Assembly (NCBI RefSeq): GCF_019645815.1
Contig: NZ_CP080997.1
Span: 806,001-870,000, forward strand
Direction: 5' to 3'
DNA length: 64,000 nt
DNA from: Mycolicibacter heraklionensis
Lineage (GTDB): Bacteria; Actinomycetota; Actinomycetes; Mycobacteriales; Mycobacteriaceae
A program made the translations under genes and the position numbers. The stretch's first letter is position 1; every line of letters starts with the position of its first letter. The notes under the pieces were generated by a model. The model saw only the letters and a list, made by a program, of their open reading frames with translations. It did not search any database and was not told the DNA's origin. This document shows, piece by piece, positions 29,244 to 37,427 of this stretch.

Positions 29244-30269
29244 GTGAGCGGACCGCTCGCCGGGATCCGCATCCTCGAAGTGGGGGTGATGCTGGCCGGC
29301 CCGTACGCCACCATGCTGCTGGCCGACCTCGGTGCCGAGGTCATCAAGATCGAACCGCCGGGCGGCGAGATCTCCCGCCAGGTGGGCCCGAGCTACTTCG
29401 CCAGCCTCAACCGCAACAAGCGCAGCATCCAGTTGGACCTGACGTCGGAGGCCGGGCAGGCCGCACTGGGCGAGCTGGTTGCCGAATCCCATGCGCTGCT
29501 GGTGAATATGAAGCCGTCGGTGATCCGCCGGCTGGGACTGACGTATGAGTCGTTGCGACGGTTCAATCCGCGGATCGTCTGCGTCGCGCTGACCGGGTTC
29601 GGCCTGGACGGCGGCGATCAACCGGCCTTCGACTACGTGATCCAGGCCGCCACCGGGATCGCCGCGATGACCGGGGACCCGGACGCGCCGCCGACCCTGC
29701 CGGGCTACTCCTCGGCGGACAACTCCACCGGCCTGACGGCGGCGTTGGGCCTACTGGCGCAGATCGTCAGCGGCCGTGGTGGGCAGGTGGAAGTGTCGCT
29801 GCTGGATGTGATGCTCTCGCAACTGAACTACCGCGCGGCGGCCTACCTCAACGACGGCATCGAACCCCAACGGCACCCACACGGAGCGCATTCGTATTAC
29901 GTTCCCGCGCAGCTCTTCCCGACCGCCGAGGGATATCTGGCGTTGTTCGTCACCCATGACGGGTTCTGGAAGACGTTCGCCGCGGAGGCCGGCGTAGATG
30001 GCTTCGCGACGATGGCCGAGCGCGCGGCCCGCCGCGATGAGGTGCTTGCGGTGGTCACCGCCGCGCTGGCTTCTGACACCGCGGCCGGCTGGGAGGCGCG
30101 ACTGCGTCCTCTGGGCATCCCGGCGGCGGCGGTGCGCACGCTGCCCGAAGCCCTCAAGGAGCATCCGGAAATGGTCGTCACCGCAGGCGATTTCCGGCTG
30201 GTGGGCAGCCCGATCCGGATCGCCGGGTATGAACCGGACTACCGGCCGCCGCCGGCGCTGGACGACTGA
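29244..30269 (+). CDS. Class III CoA-transferase (CaiB/BaiF family)
   Basis: 341 residues, a little shorter than typical. N-terminal LAGIRILEVGVMLAGPYATMLLADLGAEVIK split Rossmann segment and likely catalytic Asp159 (SSADNSTG). GTG start directly abuts the preceding stop with no gap. It probably loads CoA on the acid substrate of the mutase pathway from another acyl-CoA. Racemase activity (alpha-methylacyl-CoA racemase relatives) is an alternative. Confidence 0.85.
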   Translation: MSGPLAGIRILEVGVMLAGPYATMLLADLGAEVIKIEPPGGEISRQVGPSYFASLNRNKRSIQLDLTSEAGQAALGELVAESHALLVNMKPSVIRRLGLTYESLRRFNPRIVCVALTGFGLDGGDQPAFDYVIQAATGIAAMTGDPDAPPTLPGYSSADNSTGLTAALGLLAQIVSGRGGQVEVSLLDVMLSQLNYRAAAYLNDGIEPQRHPHGAHSYYVPAQLFPTAEGYLALFVTHDGFWKTFAAEAGVDGFATMAERAARRDEVLAVVTAALASDTAAGWEARLRPLGIPAAAVRTLPEALKEHPEMVVTAGDFRLVGSPIRIAGYEPDYRPPPALDD

Positions 30270-30322
30270 CGGGGGCGGCTACACCTTGAACGCAGCTCGG
30301 CGCGGCACGATCTGCTGCTGCG

Positions 30323-30730
30323 CTATTGGAGCAGGTTGATTGCGACGGGGATACCGAGCTGGTCAGCAGCATCGGCCAAGCGGCTGTCGACAGTGACTAC
30401 GGCGGCGGAACGTTCCACCGCGACAGCGACATACAGGCCATCGTAGATCGAGATGTTGTGCCGCCAGGACCAGGCGGTGCGCAGAAGCAGTGCATCAGGA
30501 AGCACGTATTCGATAGCCAGTGCGGTGGCCGTCTCGGCAGCGGCCTCGGCGTCCTCGAACTCCAATTGCTTGCGCAGCACGGCTTTGTGCAGGGTGCGTA
30601 GCACCTCGCCCGGCATGTGTGCCGGTGCAAGCCAGGCGTCATCGCCGTTCAGGGCTGTGCGTGCCGCGTTGCCTTGCGGAGTGCCGCTCGTGAGCGCCAA
30701 CACCAGGACACCAGCGTCCACCACGATCAT
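30323..30730 (-). CDS. vapC: VapC-type PIN-domain toxin
   Basis: 135-residue PIN-domain ribonuclease. The acidic metal-binding residues are Asp5 (VVDAG), Glu42 (PGEVLR), Asp97 (YDGLYVA) and Asp115 (TVDSRLA), all in place, so the toxin looks intact. It starts 10 bases after the antitoxin stop. Expected target is tRNA or rRNA, as for other mycobacterial VapC proteins; not predictable here. Confidence 0.88.
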   Translation of the reverse strand: MIVVDAGVLVLALTSGTPQGNAARTALNGDDAWLAPAHMPGEVLRTLHKAVLRKQLEFEDAEAAAETATALAIEYVLPDALLLRTAWSWRHNISIYDGLYVAVAVERSAAVVTVDSRLADAADQLGIPVAINLLQ

Positions 30731-30740
30731 CGGCGGAAAC

Positions 30741-30971
30741 TCATCCGTCGCGGTCGGCGCGGATGACGGCCGTCACTTCCTCGGCTGTCATGCTAAGGCT
30801 GCGATGACCGGCCAAGGTCTCCAAGAGCTGCCGGTTGCGCCCCGCCTGGTACTCCCGTTCCAACAGCGATCGCAGGTACGTCTGCGTGGACTGGCCGCGC
30901 GCTTCGGCGCGGGCTGCCAGCGCGTCGCGAACTTCTTCAGGGACATCTTTGATCTGAATCGCAACCGCCAT
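30741..30971 (-). CDS. vapB: VapB-type antitoxin
   Basis: 76 residues from ATG 30971. Ribbon-helix-helix N-terminus (AIQIKDVPEEVRDALAARAEARGQ) followed by a C-terminal tail that would wrap the toxin. I chose this start because the frame upstream is in the operator and TATGTT lies six bases before the ATG, consistent with a leaderless mRNA. It precedes vapC in the usual order. Confidence 0.87.
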   Translation of the reverse strand: MAVAIQIKDVPEEVRDALAARAEARGQSTQTYLRSLLEREYQAGRNRQLLETLAGHRSLSMTAEEVTAVIRADRDG

Positions 30972-30987
30972 CCTCACAACATAGCAC

Positions 30988-31006
30988 ATGCGCATGGCAT
31001 GCGCAT
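30988..31006. promoter_or_regulatory. vapBC operator, paired ATGCGCAT palindromes
   Basis: Two copies of the self-complementary octamer ATGCGCAT (30988-30995 and 30999-31006) are centred 11 bases apart, one helical turn, immediately upstream of the predicted vapB -10. This spacing suits cooperative binding of a VapBC complex for autorepression. Confidence 0.6.
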
Positions 31007-31036
31007 GCAGTTAGTGAGTGATTTCGTTTCAGACGC

Positions 31037-32191
31037 TCAGACCATGACGATCGATGCCGACGCCGTACCCGGCGCGCCGTAGACCTGGGCGAACCCCACC
31101 TTCGGGCCTCCGGGCACCTGGCGGTCACCGGCCTGGCCACGCAGCTGGAGCACCAGCTCATGGATCTGGCGCAGTCCCGACGCGCCGATCGGCTCGCCGT
31201 TGGCGATCAGCCCGCCGTCGGTGTTGACCGGCAGCGCCCCGCTGATCTCGGTCGCCGCGTCGGCGAGCAGCTTCTCCTGGTCACCGTCGGCGCAGAAGCC
31301 GCACTCGGCCATGTGGATGATCTCGGCGCCGGCGTCGGTGTCCTGCAACTGGACCACATCGACGTCTTCCGGTGTCACGCCAGCCTTCTCAAAGGCGGCG
31401 CGTGCGGCATAGACCGTGGGCGCCACGTCCTCTTCGATCGGGGCGGAGGTGGCGTGCACTTCGTAGGCGCCGTAGCGGCGGGTGCGGATCTCGGTGGCCT
31501 GCAGGTAGACCGGCTTACCGCTGAAGCGGTGCGCGATGTCGGCGCGGCACATGATCACCGCGGCCGCGCCTTCATCGGGCGCGCAGAACATGTACTGGGT
31601 CAGCGGGTAGTTCAGCACCGTCGAGTCGAGGATGGCATCCTCAGACATCGGCTTGCGCCGAAATGCGTTGGGGTTCAATGCTCCGTTGCGGAAGTTTTTG
31701 GCGGCGACCTTGGCCAGGGTGCGCTGGGAGATGCCGTGATCGTGCAGGTAGCGGTTGGCCTTCATGCCGAAGAACTTGGTGGTGACAAACTGCCCGTTCT
31801 CGGCATACCAGGCCGGCAGGGCCAGCTTGGCCGGGTCATCGGTGAACGCGCCGCGGGGGTGCTTGTCCATCCCGATCGCGATGCCGATGTCGTACTTACC
31901 CGACCGGATGTTGTCGGCGCAGACTTGGGTGGCCGTGGCCGCAGTGGCGCAGGCGTTGAACACGTTGGTGAACGGGATGCCGGTGAGACCGACCAGCCGC
32001 GTCACCGCGTCCGGGTTGGAGATCTCATAGCTGCCGCCCACCCCGAACTGGATGTCCTTCCATTGCGCCCCGGCGTCGGCCAGGGCGAGGTGGATGGCCT
32101 CGGCGCCCATCTGCATCGCGGACTTGTCGAATCGGCCGAACGGGTGCAGCCCGACGCCGATGATCGCCACATCGTTGTTCGCTACCGTCAT
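31037..32191 (-). CDS. Thiolase-fold protein, Ltp2-like (possible retro-aldolase)
   Basis: 384-residue SCP2-type thiolase-family protein. The nucleophile position is Cys81 (NACATAA). The His of the usual GHPxGASG motif is Glu333 (NGEPIGASG), and the final catalytic cysteine position is replaced at Tyr371 (QVYGAPG). The same kind of changes occur in Ltp2, the steroid side-chain retro-aldolase, which works with a DUF35 partner. A DUF35 gene lies 13 bases upstream. Aldol cleavage of a 3-hydroxyacyl-CoA with a quaternary or branched beta carbon is the likely reaction. Confidence 0.8.
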   Translation of the reverse strand: MTVANNDVAIIGVGLHPFGRFDKSAMQMGAEAIHLALADAGAQWKDIQFGVGGSYEISNPDAVTRLVGLTGIPFTNVFNACATAATATQVCADNIRSGKYDIGIAIGMDKHPRGAFTDDPAKLALPAWYAENGQFVTTKFFGMKANRYLHDHGISQRTLAKVAAKNFRNGALNPNAFRRKPMSEDAILDSTVLNYPLTQYMFCAPDEGAAAVIMCRADIAHRFSGKPVYLQATEIRTRRYGAYEVHATSAPIEEDVAPTVYAARAAFEKAGVTPEDVDVVQLQDTDAGAEIIHMAECGFCADGDQEKLLADAATEISGALPVNTDGGLIANGEPIGASGLRQIHELVLQLRGQAGDRQVPGGPKVGFAQVYGAPGTASASIVMV

Positions 32192-32204
32192 TTTCCAGGT
32201 CTCC

Positions 32205-32630
32205 TTAGACGGGCTGGAATGCCCAGGTGAGAATCTCGGTCCCGTCGTCGTCGACGTAGAACGGCACCATGGTCAATTCGACGTCCATGCCGAATTTCAG
32301 CTTGGCGGGATCGGATTCGGTCAGGCGAGCCTCGACCTGGACCACGTCGCCGAGTCGGACCAGCCCGACCCCGTACGGGGTGAAGCCCTCGGCGGTCTCG
32401 CCGCCGGCGTAGGGCAGCTTCGGGACGAAACCCTGGGTGGTCCAGGCCTCCAAAGTGCCTTGGCGGGGCAGCAGCAGGTCCTGCATCTGCGGGCCGCTGC
32501 ATCGCGGGCAGTGATCCTGGCGGGGCCACACCGTGGCTTGGCAATCGGCGCATTGGCTGCCGATCAGGGCCACGTCCTCGTCGGGCCAGTTGGTGACGTC
32601 CGGGTCGAGGGGTTTACGCATCGGCGCCAC
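32205..32630 (-). CDS. DUF35 / OB-fold zinc-ribbon acyl-CoA partner protein
   Basis: 141 residues. The zinc ribbon uses Cys27, Cys30, Cys41 and Cys44 (CADC, CPRC), followed by an OB-fold (GLVRLGDVVQVEARL). DUF35 proteins form complexes with thiolase-like Ltp proteins and are needed for their activity. It is first in a two-gene operon with the Ltp2-like gene. Start GTG 32630; ATG 32621 is an alternative. Confidence 0.85.
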   Translation of the reverse strand: MAPMRKPLDPDVTNWPDEDVALIGSQCADCQATVWPRQDHCPRCSGPQMQDLLLPRQGTLEAWTTQGFVPKLPYAGGETAEGFTPYGVGLVRLGDVVQVEARLTESDPAKLKFGMDVELTMVPFYVDDDGTEILTWAFQPV

Positions 32631-32656
32631 CGATCTTCCAGGCAGGCACGCAGAAA

Positions 32657-32671
32657 GTGGAAATCACATTC
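32657..32671 (-). promoter_or_regulatory. GAGAATG-type operator (site 5)
   Basis: On the minus strand the sequence GAGAATGTGATTTCC matches the site at 50163 at 12 of 15 positions, including the full GAGAATGT left half. It is 26 bases upstream of the DUF35 start. A possible -10, TATGCT, lies just upstream of it on the same strand. Confidence 0.45.
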
Positions 32672-32705
32672 TCGATTAGAGCATACGTGCCTACGGCTGG
32701 GGAAG

Positions 32706-32724
32706 CCCGGACGACCGGTCCGGG
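32706..32724. terminator. Possible stem-loop downstream of TetR gene
   Basis: CCCGGAC (32706-32712) and GTCCGGG (32718-32724) form a 7-bp stem with a 5-base loop between the TetR gene end and the DUF35 promoter. There is no T-run, so it is a weak terminator candidate. The rest of 32672-32824 shows GC-rich sequence without a recognisable gene. Confidence 0.3.
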
Positions 32725-32824
32725 ATATGGGACGGCGGCGCTACGCGGGCGAGGGTGCGCAGAATGCCAATTTCGCGCGGCGTGTCGCGTGCAAACGCGC
32801 ACGCTCGCGCAGAAAGCAGGGGGG

Positions 32825-33475
32825 CTACTTGGCGAGCCCGTGGGCGCAGAAGTCCCACAGCTCGTCGGCGGTGATGGGGTGGGCCGCCGGATCGTCGGAC
32901 TCGGCACTGGACTGAGCGACGAACATGACGGTCTGCATGACCATGGCCGCCATGCGCCGGGCGTTGACGCCCTTGCGTAGCTCGCCGGCCGCGTCGGCGG
33001 CTTCCATCAGTTCGGTGAGCAGCGTCAACAGCGGGGTGAAGGCCACCCGCACTTCCGTGGGGTGCGAGACCAGCAGGCGCGGCGCGAAGTCGGTGAACAG
33101 CGGCCGTTTCGCTGAGGGGTCGGGTCGAGAGAGCTCGAAGAGCAGCTCGATCGCCACTTTCAGCCGCTCCAACGGCTTGGTCTGGCCGTCGGTTGCGGCA
33201 CGGATCTGGTCGGACGTGCGCACCAGCGCGTCTTCGAACAGTGCCAGCAGCAACTCGTGCTTGCCGTTGAACTGCAGGTAGAAGCTGCGCAGCGACTGTC
33301 GGGAGCGCTCGACGACCTCTTGGACGGTGAAGTCGGTGCTGCCCTTTTCGATGATGATGGCTTGGGCTGCGTCCAAGAAGCGCTGTACGCGCTGGGCGGC
33401 CCGCAACCGTGCGGTCTTGATCGACCGCTCGACCGCCCGCTGCTTCCAGACGGGCTCTTCTTCCGGGTTACTCAC
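32825..33475 (-). CDS. TetR-family regulator
   Basis: 216 residues from GTG 33475 (VSNPEEEPVWKQRAV). Helix-turn-helix at about 35-75 (FLDAAQAIIIEKGSTDFTVQEVVERSRQSLRSFYLQFNGKHEL), then a helical ligand domain. GGAG lies six bases upstream. The frame is open to 33715 but this upstream part shows no family resemblance and runs into the next promoter. It is divergent from an enoyl-CoA hydratase gene and adjacent to the Ltp2/DUF35 operon, so it may regulate both. Confidence 0.82.
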   Translation of the reverse strand: MSNPEEEPVWKQRAVERSIKTARLRAAQRVQRFLDAAQAIIIEKGSTDFTVQEVVERSRQSLRSFYLQFNGKHELLLALFEDALVRTSDQIRAATDGQTKPLERLKVAIELLFELSRPDPSAKRPLFTDFAPRLLVSHPTEVRVAFTPLLTLLTELMEAADAAGELRKGVNARRMAAMVMQTVMFVAQSSAESDDPAAHPITADELWDFCAHGLAK

Positions 33476-33601
33476 CACCGGCTCCAACGGTTGCCTTTTT
33501 GGGAGAACACGAATGCACCCTACCGGAGAACAGCCCCGGATCGGCGCCAGGCTGTCGCGACGCTGCCATCGCAGTCGCGAAGATGGTAACTTTCCTGTGA
33601 T

Positions 33602-33616
33602 GAGAAGGCCCTTCTC
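33602..33616. promoter_or_regulatory. Palindrome in divergent TetR/crotonase promoter
   Basis: GAGAAGGCCCTTCTC is a perfect 7-1-7 palindrome with the same outer arms (GAGAA and TTCTC) and length as the shared 15-bp motif but a different centre. TAACTT (33587-33592) upstream is a possible -10 for the plus-strand gene. It could be the operator of the TetR encoded at 32825. Confidence 0.5.
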
Positions 33617-33707
33617 TGCGATGTGTCGGCACGGCCGCAGACCGTGGCGCCCGGGAGTCCGCTCGGCCTGATCCGCCGCTGATTCCCGCAACTGATTAAG
33701 GACGCGC

Positions 33708-34490
33708 ATGTACATCGACTACGAGGTCGCCGAGAAGATCGCAACGATCACCCTGAACCGGCCCGACGCCGCCAACGCTCAGAACACCGAGCTGCTCGAC
33801 GAGCTCGACGCGGCTTGGACACGCGCCGCCGACGACGATGACGTCGCCGTCATCGTGTTGCGCGCCAACGGCAAACACTTCTCGGCCGGTCACGACCTCA
33901 AGGGCGGCGGCCCGGTGCCGGACAAGATCACCCTGGAGTTCATCTACAAACACGAGTGCAAGCGCTACCTGGAGTACACGCTGCGGTGGCGCAACGTGCC
34001 CAAGCCGTCGATCGCCGCGGTTCAGGGCCGCTGCATCTCGGGCGGGCTGATGCTGTGCTGGCCGTGCGATCTGATCATCGCCGCCGACGACGCTCAGTTC
34101 TCTGACCCGGTGGTGTTGATGGGCATCGGTGGCGTCGAATACCACGGGCACACTTGGGAATTGGGTCCGCGCAAGGCCAAAGAGATGCTGTTCACCGGCC
34201 GCGCCATGACCGCGCAGGAAGCCGCGCAGACCGGCATGGTCAATCGGGTGGTTCCCCGTGAGCAGCTGGACTCCGAGACCCGCCAACTCGCCGAGCACAT
34301 CGCCACCATGCCGTCGTTCGCGCTGCGCCAGGCCAAACGTGCGGTCAACCAGACCCTCGACGTGCAGGGCTTCCATTCGGCGATCCAGTCCGCGTTCGAC
34401 ATCCACGAGACCGGTCACGGCAACGCGCTGTCGGTGTGCGGATGGCCGATTCTGGTGAACCTTGACGAGATGAAGTCTCAGGTCAAATAG
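33708..34490 (+). CDS. Enoyl-CoA hydratase/isomerase family protein
   Basis: 260-residue crotonase. Oxyanion regions FSAGHDLKGG and GRCISGGLMLCWPCD. The loop SDPVVLMGIGGVEYHGHTWELGPRKAKE lacks the hydratase PE motif; the histidine and tyrosine there are unusual. AAGGACGCGC provides the ribosome site for ATG 33708. It lies between a TetR gene and a CYP138-like P450, and is probably co-regulated with the Ltp2/DUF35 operon. Confidence 0.85.
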   Translation: MYIDYEVAEKIATITLNRPDAANAQNTELLDELDAAWTRAADDDDVAVIVLRANGKHFSAGHDLKGGGPVPDKITLEFIYKHECKRYLEYTLRWRNVPKPSIAAVQGRCISGGLMLCWPCDLIIAADDAQFSDPVVLMGIGGVEYHGHTWELGPRKAKEMLFTGRAMTAQEAAQTGMVNRVVPREQLDSETRQLAEHIATMPSFALRQAKRAVNQTLDVQGFHSAIQSAFDIHETGHGNALSVCGWPILVNLDEMKSQVK

Positions 34491-34553
34491 CCACTCAGCC
34501 GCGACCGCCGCATGAGCCCGGCGGTTCGGTTCTCGGGGAATCTAACGATTGAG

Positions 34554-34594
34554 GTGAGCGGCTCACTCATGGCACCGTGGTACCCACATGTACC
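34554..34594. promoter_or_regulatory. Two dyads upstream of the P450 gene
   Basis: GTGAGC-G-GCTCAC (34554-34566) and GGTAC-N6-GTACC (34579-34583 with 34590-34594) lie in the 125-base gap before the P450 start. Either could be a repressor operator. No clear -10 was placed. Confidence 0.45.
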
Positions 34595-34615
34595 GACTGT
34601 TGGGAAGGTGTTGGA

Positions 34616-35980
34616 GTGGCTGAGAAGACGACCGATCCGGTGCGGCTCCCGCCGGTAGCGCCGATTCCGAAGCCGCTGGCGGCCCTGCTGTTTCTGACCG
34701 CTCGCAAGACCGCGATGCGGGCATTGGGGAAACGCTACGGTGGCGCGTTTTCGCTGCGGCTGCCGATCGTCGGTCATGCGGTGGTGCTCAGCGATCCGGT
34801 GTTGGTCAAGAACCTGTTCACGACCCATAGCGACCTGGTGGGCCGGCCCGGCAATCTGGGCGCGGTCTTGGGGCCGGGTTCGACGTTCAGCCTGAACGGC
34901 AACCCGCATCTTCGCCGTCGCAAACTGTTGGTGCCGCCGTTCCACGGCAAGCGGATGAGCGGATATGAATCCATCGTCGAAGCGGAGGTGCTGCGCGAGA
35001 TCGCGACGTGGCCCGAAGGCCGCGAGTTCGCCACCCAGCCGTCGATGATGCGCATCACGCTCAACGTCATCCTGCGTGCCGTATTCGGTGCTCAAGGAGC
35101 CGAATTCGATGAACTGCGCGAGGTGTTGCCAACACTGGTGGCGTCGGGGTCCCGGCTGGCGGTGCTGCCACCGCGGGCGCGACGCGACTTCGGCCGACTG
35201 AGCCCGGGCGGGCGCTTCGGAGACTATCGGCGACGCTACGACGCCTTGATTGCGAAACTGATCGACACTGCGCGCAACTCACCCGACTTTGCCGAACGAA
35301 CCGACGTCCTGGCTTTGCTGCTGACGGCCCGCTACGACGACGGGCAGCCGATCAGTGACGTGCACATCGCCGATGAGCTGCTGACGTTGTTGGCTGCCGG
35401 TCACGAGACGACGGCGACCACGCTGGCGTGGGCGGTCGAACGGCTTCGTCGCCACCCGGATCTGTTGAACCGCTTGGTCGACGAAGTCGATGCCGGTGGA
35501 TCGGAACTGCTACAGGCGGTGATATGGGAAGTGCAGCGGACCCGATCTGTTGTCGAAGGGACCGGCCGCATCACTCGTACGCGGATCAAATTGGGCCCGT
35601 GGGTTATTCCGGAGAACCACGCGGTGGTGGTTGCCTTCCGGTTGATGCACTTCTCCGGGGACAACTTCGCCGACCCCGACGTCTTCGACCCGGATCGCTT
35701 CGTGGGCAATCCGCCCGATACGGCACTGTGGGTGCCTTACGGCGGCGGGGTGAACCGTTGCGTGGGGGCCGCGTTCGCCAACATGGAAATGCTGGTCACA
35801 CTACGTACGCTATTGCGCCACTACGAACTGGTTCCGACCACGGCCAAGGGCGAGCGTCACCATTCCCGAGGTGTCACTACAGCCGCGGGACGCGGCGGCC
35901 TGGCGGTGGTGCACCGGCGCGAAACCGGCCGGCCGGCGGCCGCCGACCTCACCGCAGCTGGGAACGCAGCTGGCGTTTGA
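34616..35980 (+). CDS. cyp138: Cytochrome P450, CYP138-like
   Basis: 454-residue P450. I-helix oxygen-activation motif AGHETTATT, K-helix ExxR in EVQRTR, and heme loop YGGGVNRCVG with ligand Cys382. The segments LLVPPFHGKRMSGYESIVEAE and TQPSMMRITLNVILRAVFGA closely resemble M. tuberculosis CYP138 (Rv0136) as I remember it. The physiological substrate of CYP138 is unknown. The start GTG 34616 follows GGGAAGG. The ferredoxin reductase at 14410 could supply electrons, but no ferredoxin is encoded here. Confidence 0.88.
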   Translation: MAEKTTDPVRLPPVAPIPKPLAALLFLTARKTAMRALGKRYGGAFSLRLPIVGHAVVLSDPVLVKNLFTTHSDLVGRPGNLGAVLGPGSTFSLNGNPHLRRRKLLVPPFHGKRMSGYESIVEAEVLREIATWPEGREFATQPSMMRITLNVILRAVFGAQGAEFDELREVLPTLVASGSRLAVLPPRARRDFGRLSPGGRFGDYRRRYDALIAKLIDTARNSPDFAERTDVLALLLTARYDDGQPISDVHIADELLTLLAAGHETTATTLAWAVERLRRHPDLLNRLVDEVDAGGSELLQAVIWEVQRTRSVVEGTGRITRTRIKLGPWVIPENHAVVVAFRLMHFSGDNFADPDVFDPDRFVGNPPDTALWVPYGGGVNRCVGAAFANMEMLVTLRTLLRHYELVPTTAKGERHHSRGVTTAAGRGGLAVVHRRETGRPAAADLTAAGNAAGV

Positions 35981-37427
35981 GCACCTTGCCGTAGCTGTTC
36001 TTGGGCAGCGCGTCGACGAACTCGTAGCGCTTGGGGCGCTTGAACCGCGCGATGCGTTCCAGCAGATGACTGTCCAACTCGGCAACTGAGGCGTCGCCCA
36101 CGATGAAGGCGACCACGATCTCGCCCCACTCAGCGTCGGGTGCGCCCACCACTGAAGCCTCGATGACGCCGGGATGACTCACCAGTGCCTCTTCGACTTC
36201 GCGGGGATAGATGTTGCTGCCCCCGCTGATCACCACGTCCTTCGAGCGGTCGCGCAGGGTGAGAAATCCGCGGGTGTCGAATGAACCCTTGTCGCCGGTG
36301 AACAGCCAGCCGTCCCGGACGGCCTCGGCGGTGGCGTCCGGGTTGTTCCAGTAGCCGGCCATGACGACGTCGCCGCGGCAGACGATCTCGCCGACTTCGC
36401 CGGCGGGCGCTCGGGTGCCGTCGTCGCGCAGCACCGCGACCTCGACGCCGGTCCGTGGCCAGCCGACCGAGCCCAGGATCGCGTCGTCACCGAGGTGATC
36501 GGCGCGGCTTAGGCCGGTGATCGTCATGGGCGCTTCGCCCTGGCCGTAGAGCTCAGCGAACACCGGACCGAACGCGGTCATCGCCCGCTTCAAGTCCCCG
36601 AGATACATCGGCCCGCCGCCGTAGATGATGGTGCGCAGGTTGGCCGGCCGGTGCCGGCCGGTGGCCACCAGCCGGCCCACCATCGTCGGCGCGAGAAAGG
36701 CAGTGGCGCCGCGATGATGCCCGCACAGGTCGAGGAATTCGTGCGCGTCGAACGCGCCCGACTCCGGTACCACCTGGCGGGCTCCGCGTAACACGTAGGG
36801 CGCGATGTAGAGCCCCGATCCGTGCGACATCGGTGCGCCGTGGATCAGGCTGCAGTCGGCGTCGGGGTCATCGAGGTCGGCCAGATGTGCCAGCGTCATC
36901 GCCATCAGGTTGCGGTGGGTCAGCATGGCGCCCTTCGAGCGCCCGGTGGTGCCACTGGTGTAGAACAGCCACGCCAGCCGTGCCGGATCCGGGTTGACTT
37001 CTTCAGCGGGCGGGCAGGTAAGCCGGTCCAGATATGCTGCGCCGCCGATGGTCTCGACGGGTGCGCCAACGGCTCCGGGCAGCTCGGAGGTCAGCCCCGC
37101 GGCCAGCTTCGGGGACGCGAAGACCAGCGCCGCACCGGCGTCGCGGATGATCTGCGCCATCTCCCGCGGGTGCAGCTTGTAATTGAGCGGAACGACGGCG
37201 CAATCGGCCGCCCAGGTGGCGAACATCAGCTCGATGATCTCCGGCCGGTTCTCGCTGGCGATGGCGATCCGTGCGCCGGCTCCCGCCACCCGGCTCAGCG
37301 ACGTCGCCAGTCGTCGTGCGCGATCGGCCAGCTCGCTCCAGGTGTGCAGCCGCCGCTCGCCCTGATACACCGCACCCCGCTCGCCGAACCGGGTCGCCGC
37401 CTGGTCCAGCAAGGTGAACAGGTTCAC
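35949..37427 (-). CDS. Acyl-CoA synthetase / AMP-dependent ligase
   Basis: 492-residue ANL-superfamily ligase. P-loop FYTSGTTGRSKGAM, the A5-type YGQGEAP, the hinge region DRSKDVVISGGSNIYPREVE and the C-terminal catalytic lysine in PKNSYGKVLKR. It activates a carboxylic acid to its CoA ester via acyl-AMP. The start is GTG 37427, overlapping the SDR stop (GTGA); the upstream open frame is noise. It overlaps the convergent P450 gene at its end by 32 bases. Confidence 0.9.
   Translation of the reverse strand: MNLFTLLDQAATRFGERGAVYQGERRLHTWSELADRARRLATSLSRVAGAGARIAIASENRPEIIELMFATWAADCAVVPLNYKLHPREMAQIIRDAGAALVFASPKLAAGLTSELPGAVGAPVETIGGAAYLDRLTCPPAEEVNPDPARLAWLFYTSGTTGRSKGAMLTHRNLMAMTLAHLADLDDPDADCSLIHGAPMSHGSGLYIAPYVLRGARQVVPESGAFDAHEFLDLCGHHRGATAFLAPTMVGRLVATGRHRPANLRTIIYGGGPMYLGDLKRAMTAFGPVFAELYGQGEAPMTITGLSRADHLGDDAILGSVGWPRTGVEVAVLRDDGTRAPAGEVGEIVCRGDVVMAGYWNNPDATAEAVRDGWLFTGDKGSFDTRGFLTLRDRSKDVVISGGSNIYPREVEEALVSHPGVIEASVVGAPDAEWGEIVVAFIVGDASVAELDSHLLERIARFKRPKRYEFVDALPKNSYGKVLKRQLRSQLR

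Noticed and set aside
33476..33715. 80-codon N-terminal extension of the TetR gene at 32825
   Set aside because: It covers the divergent promoter and the 33602 palindrome and has no TetR similarity; GTG 33475 with GGAG fits better.
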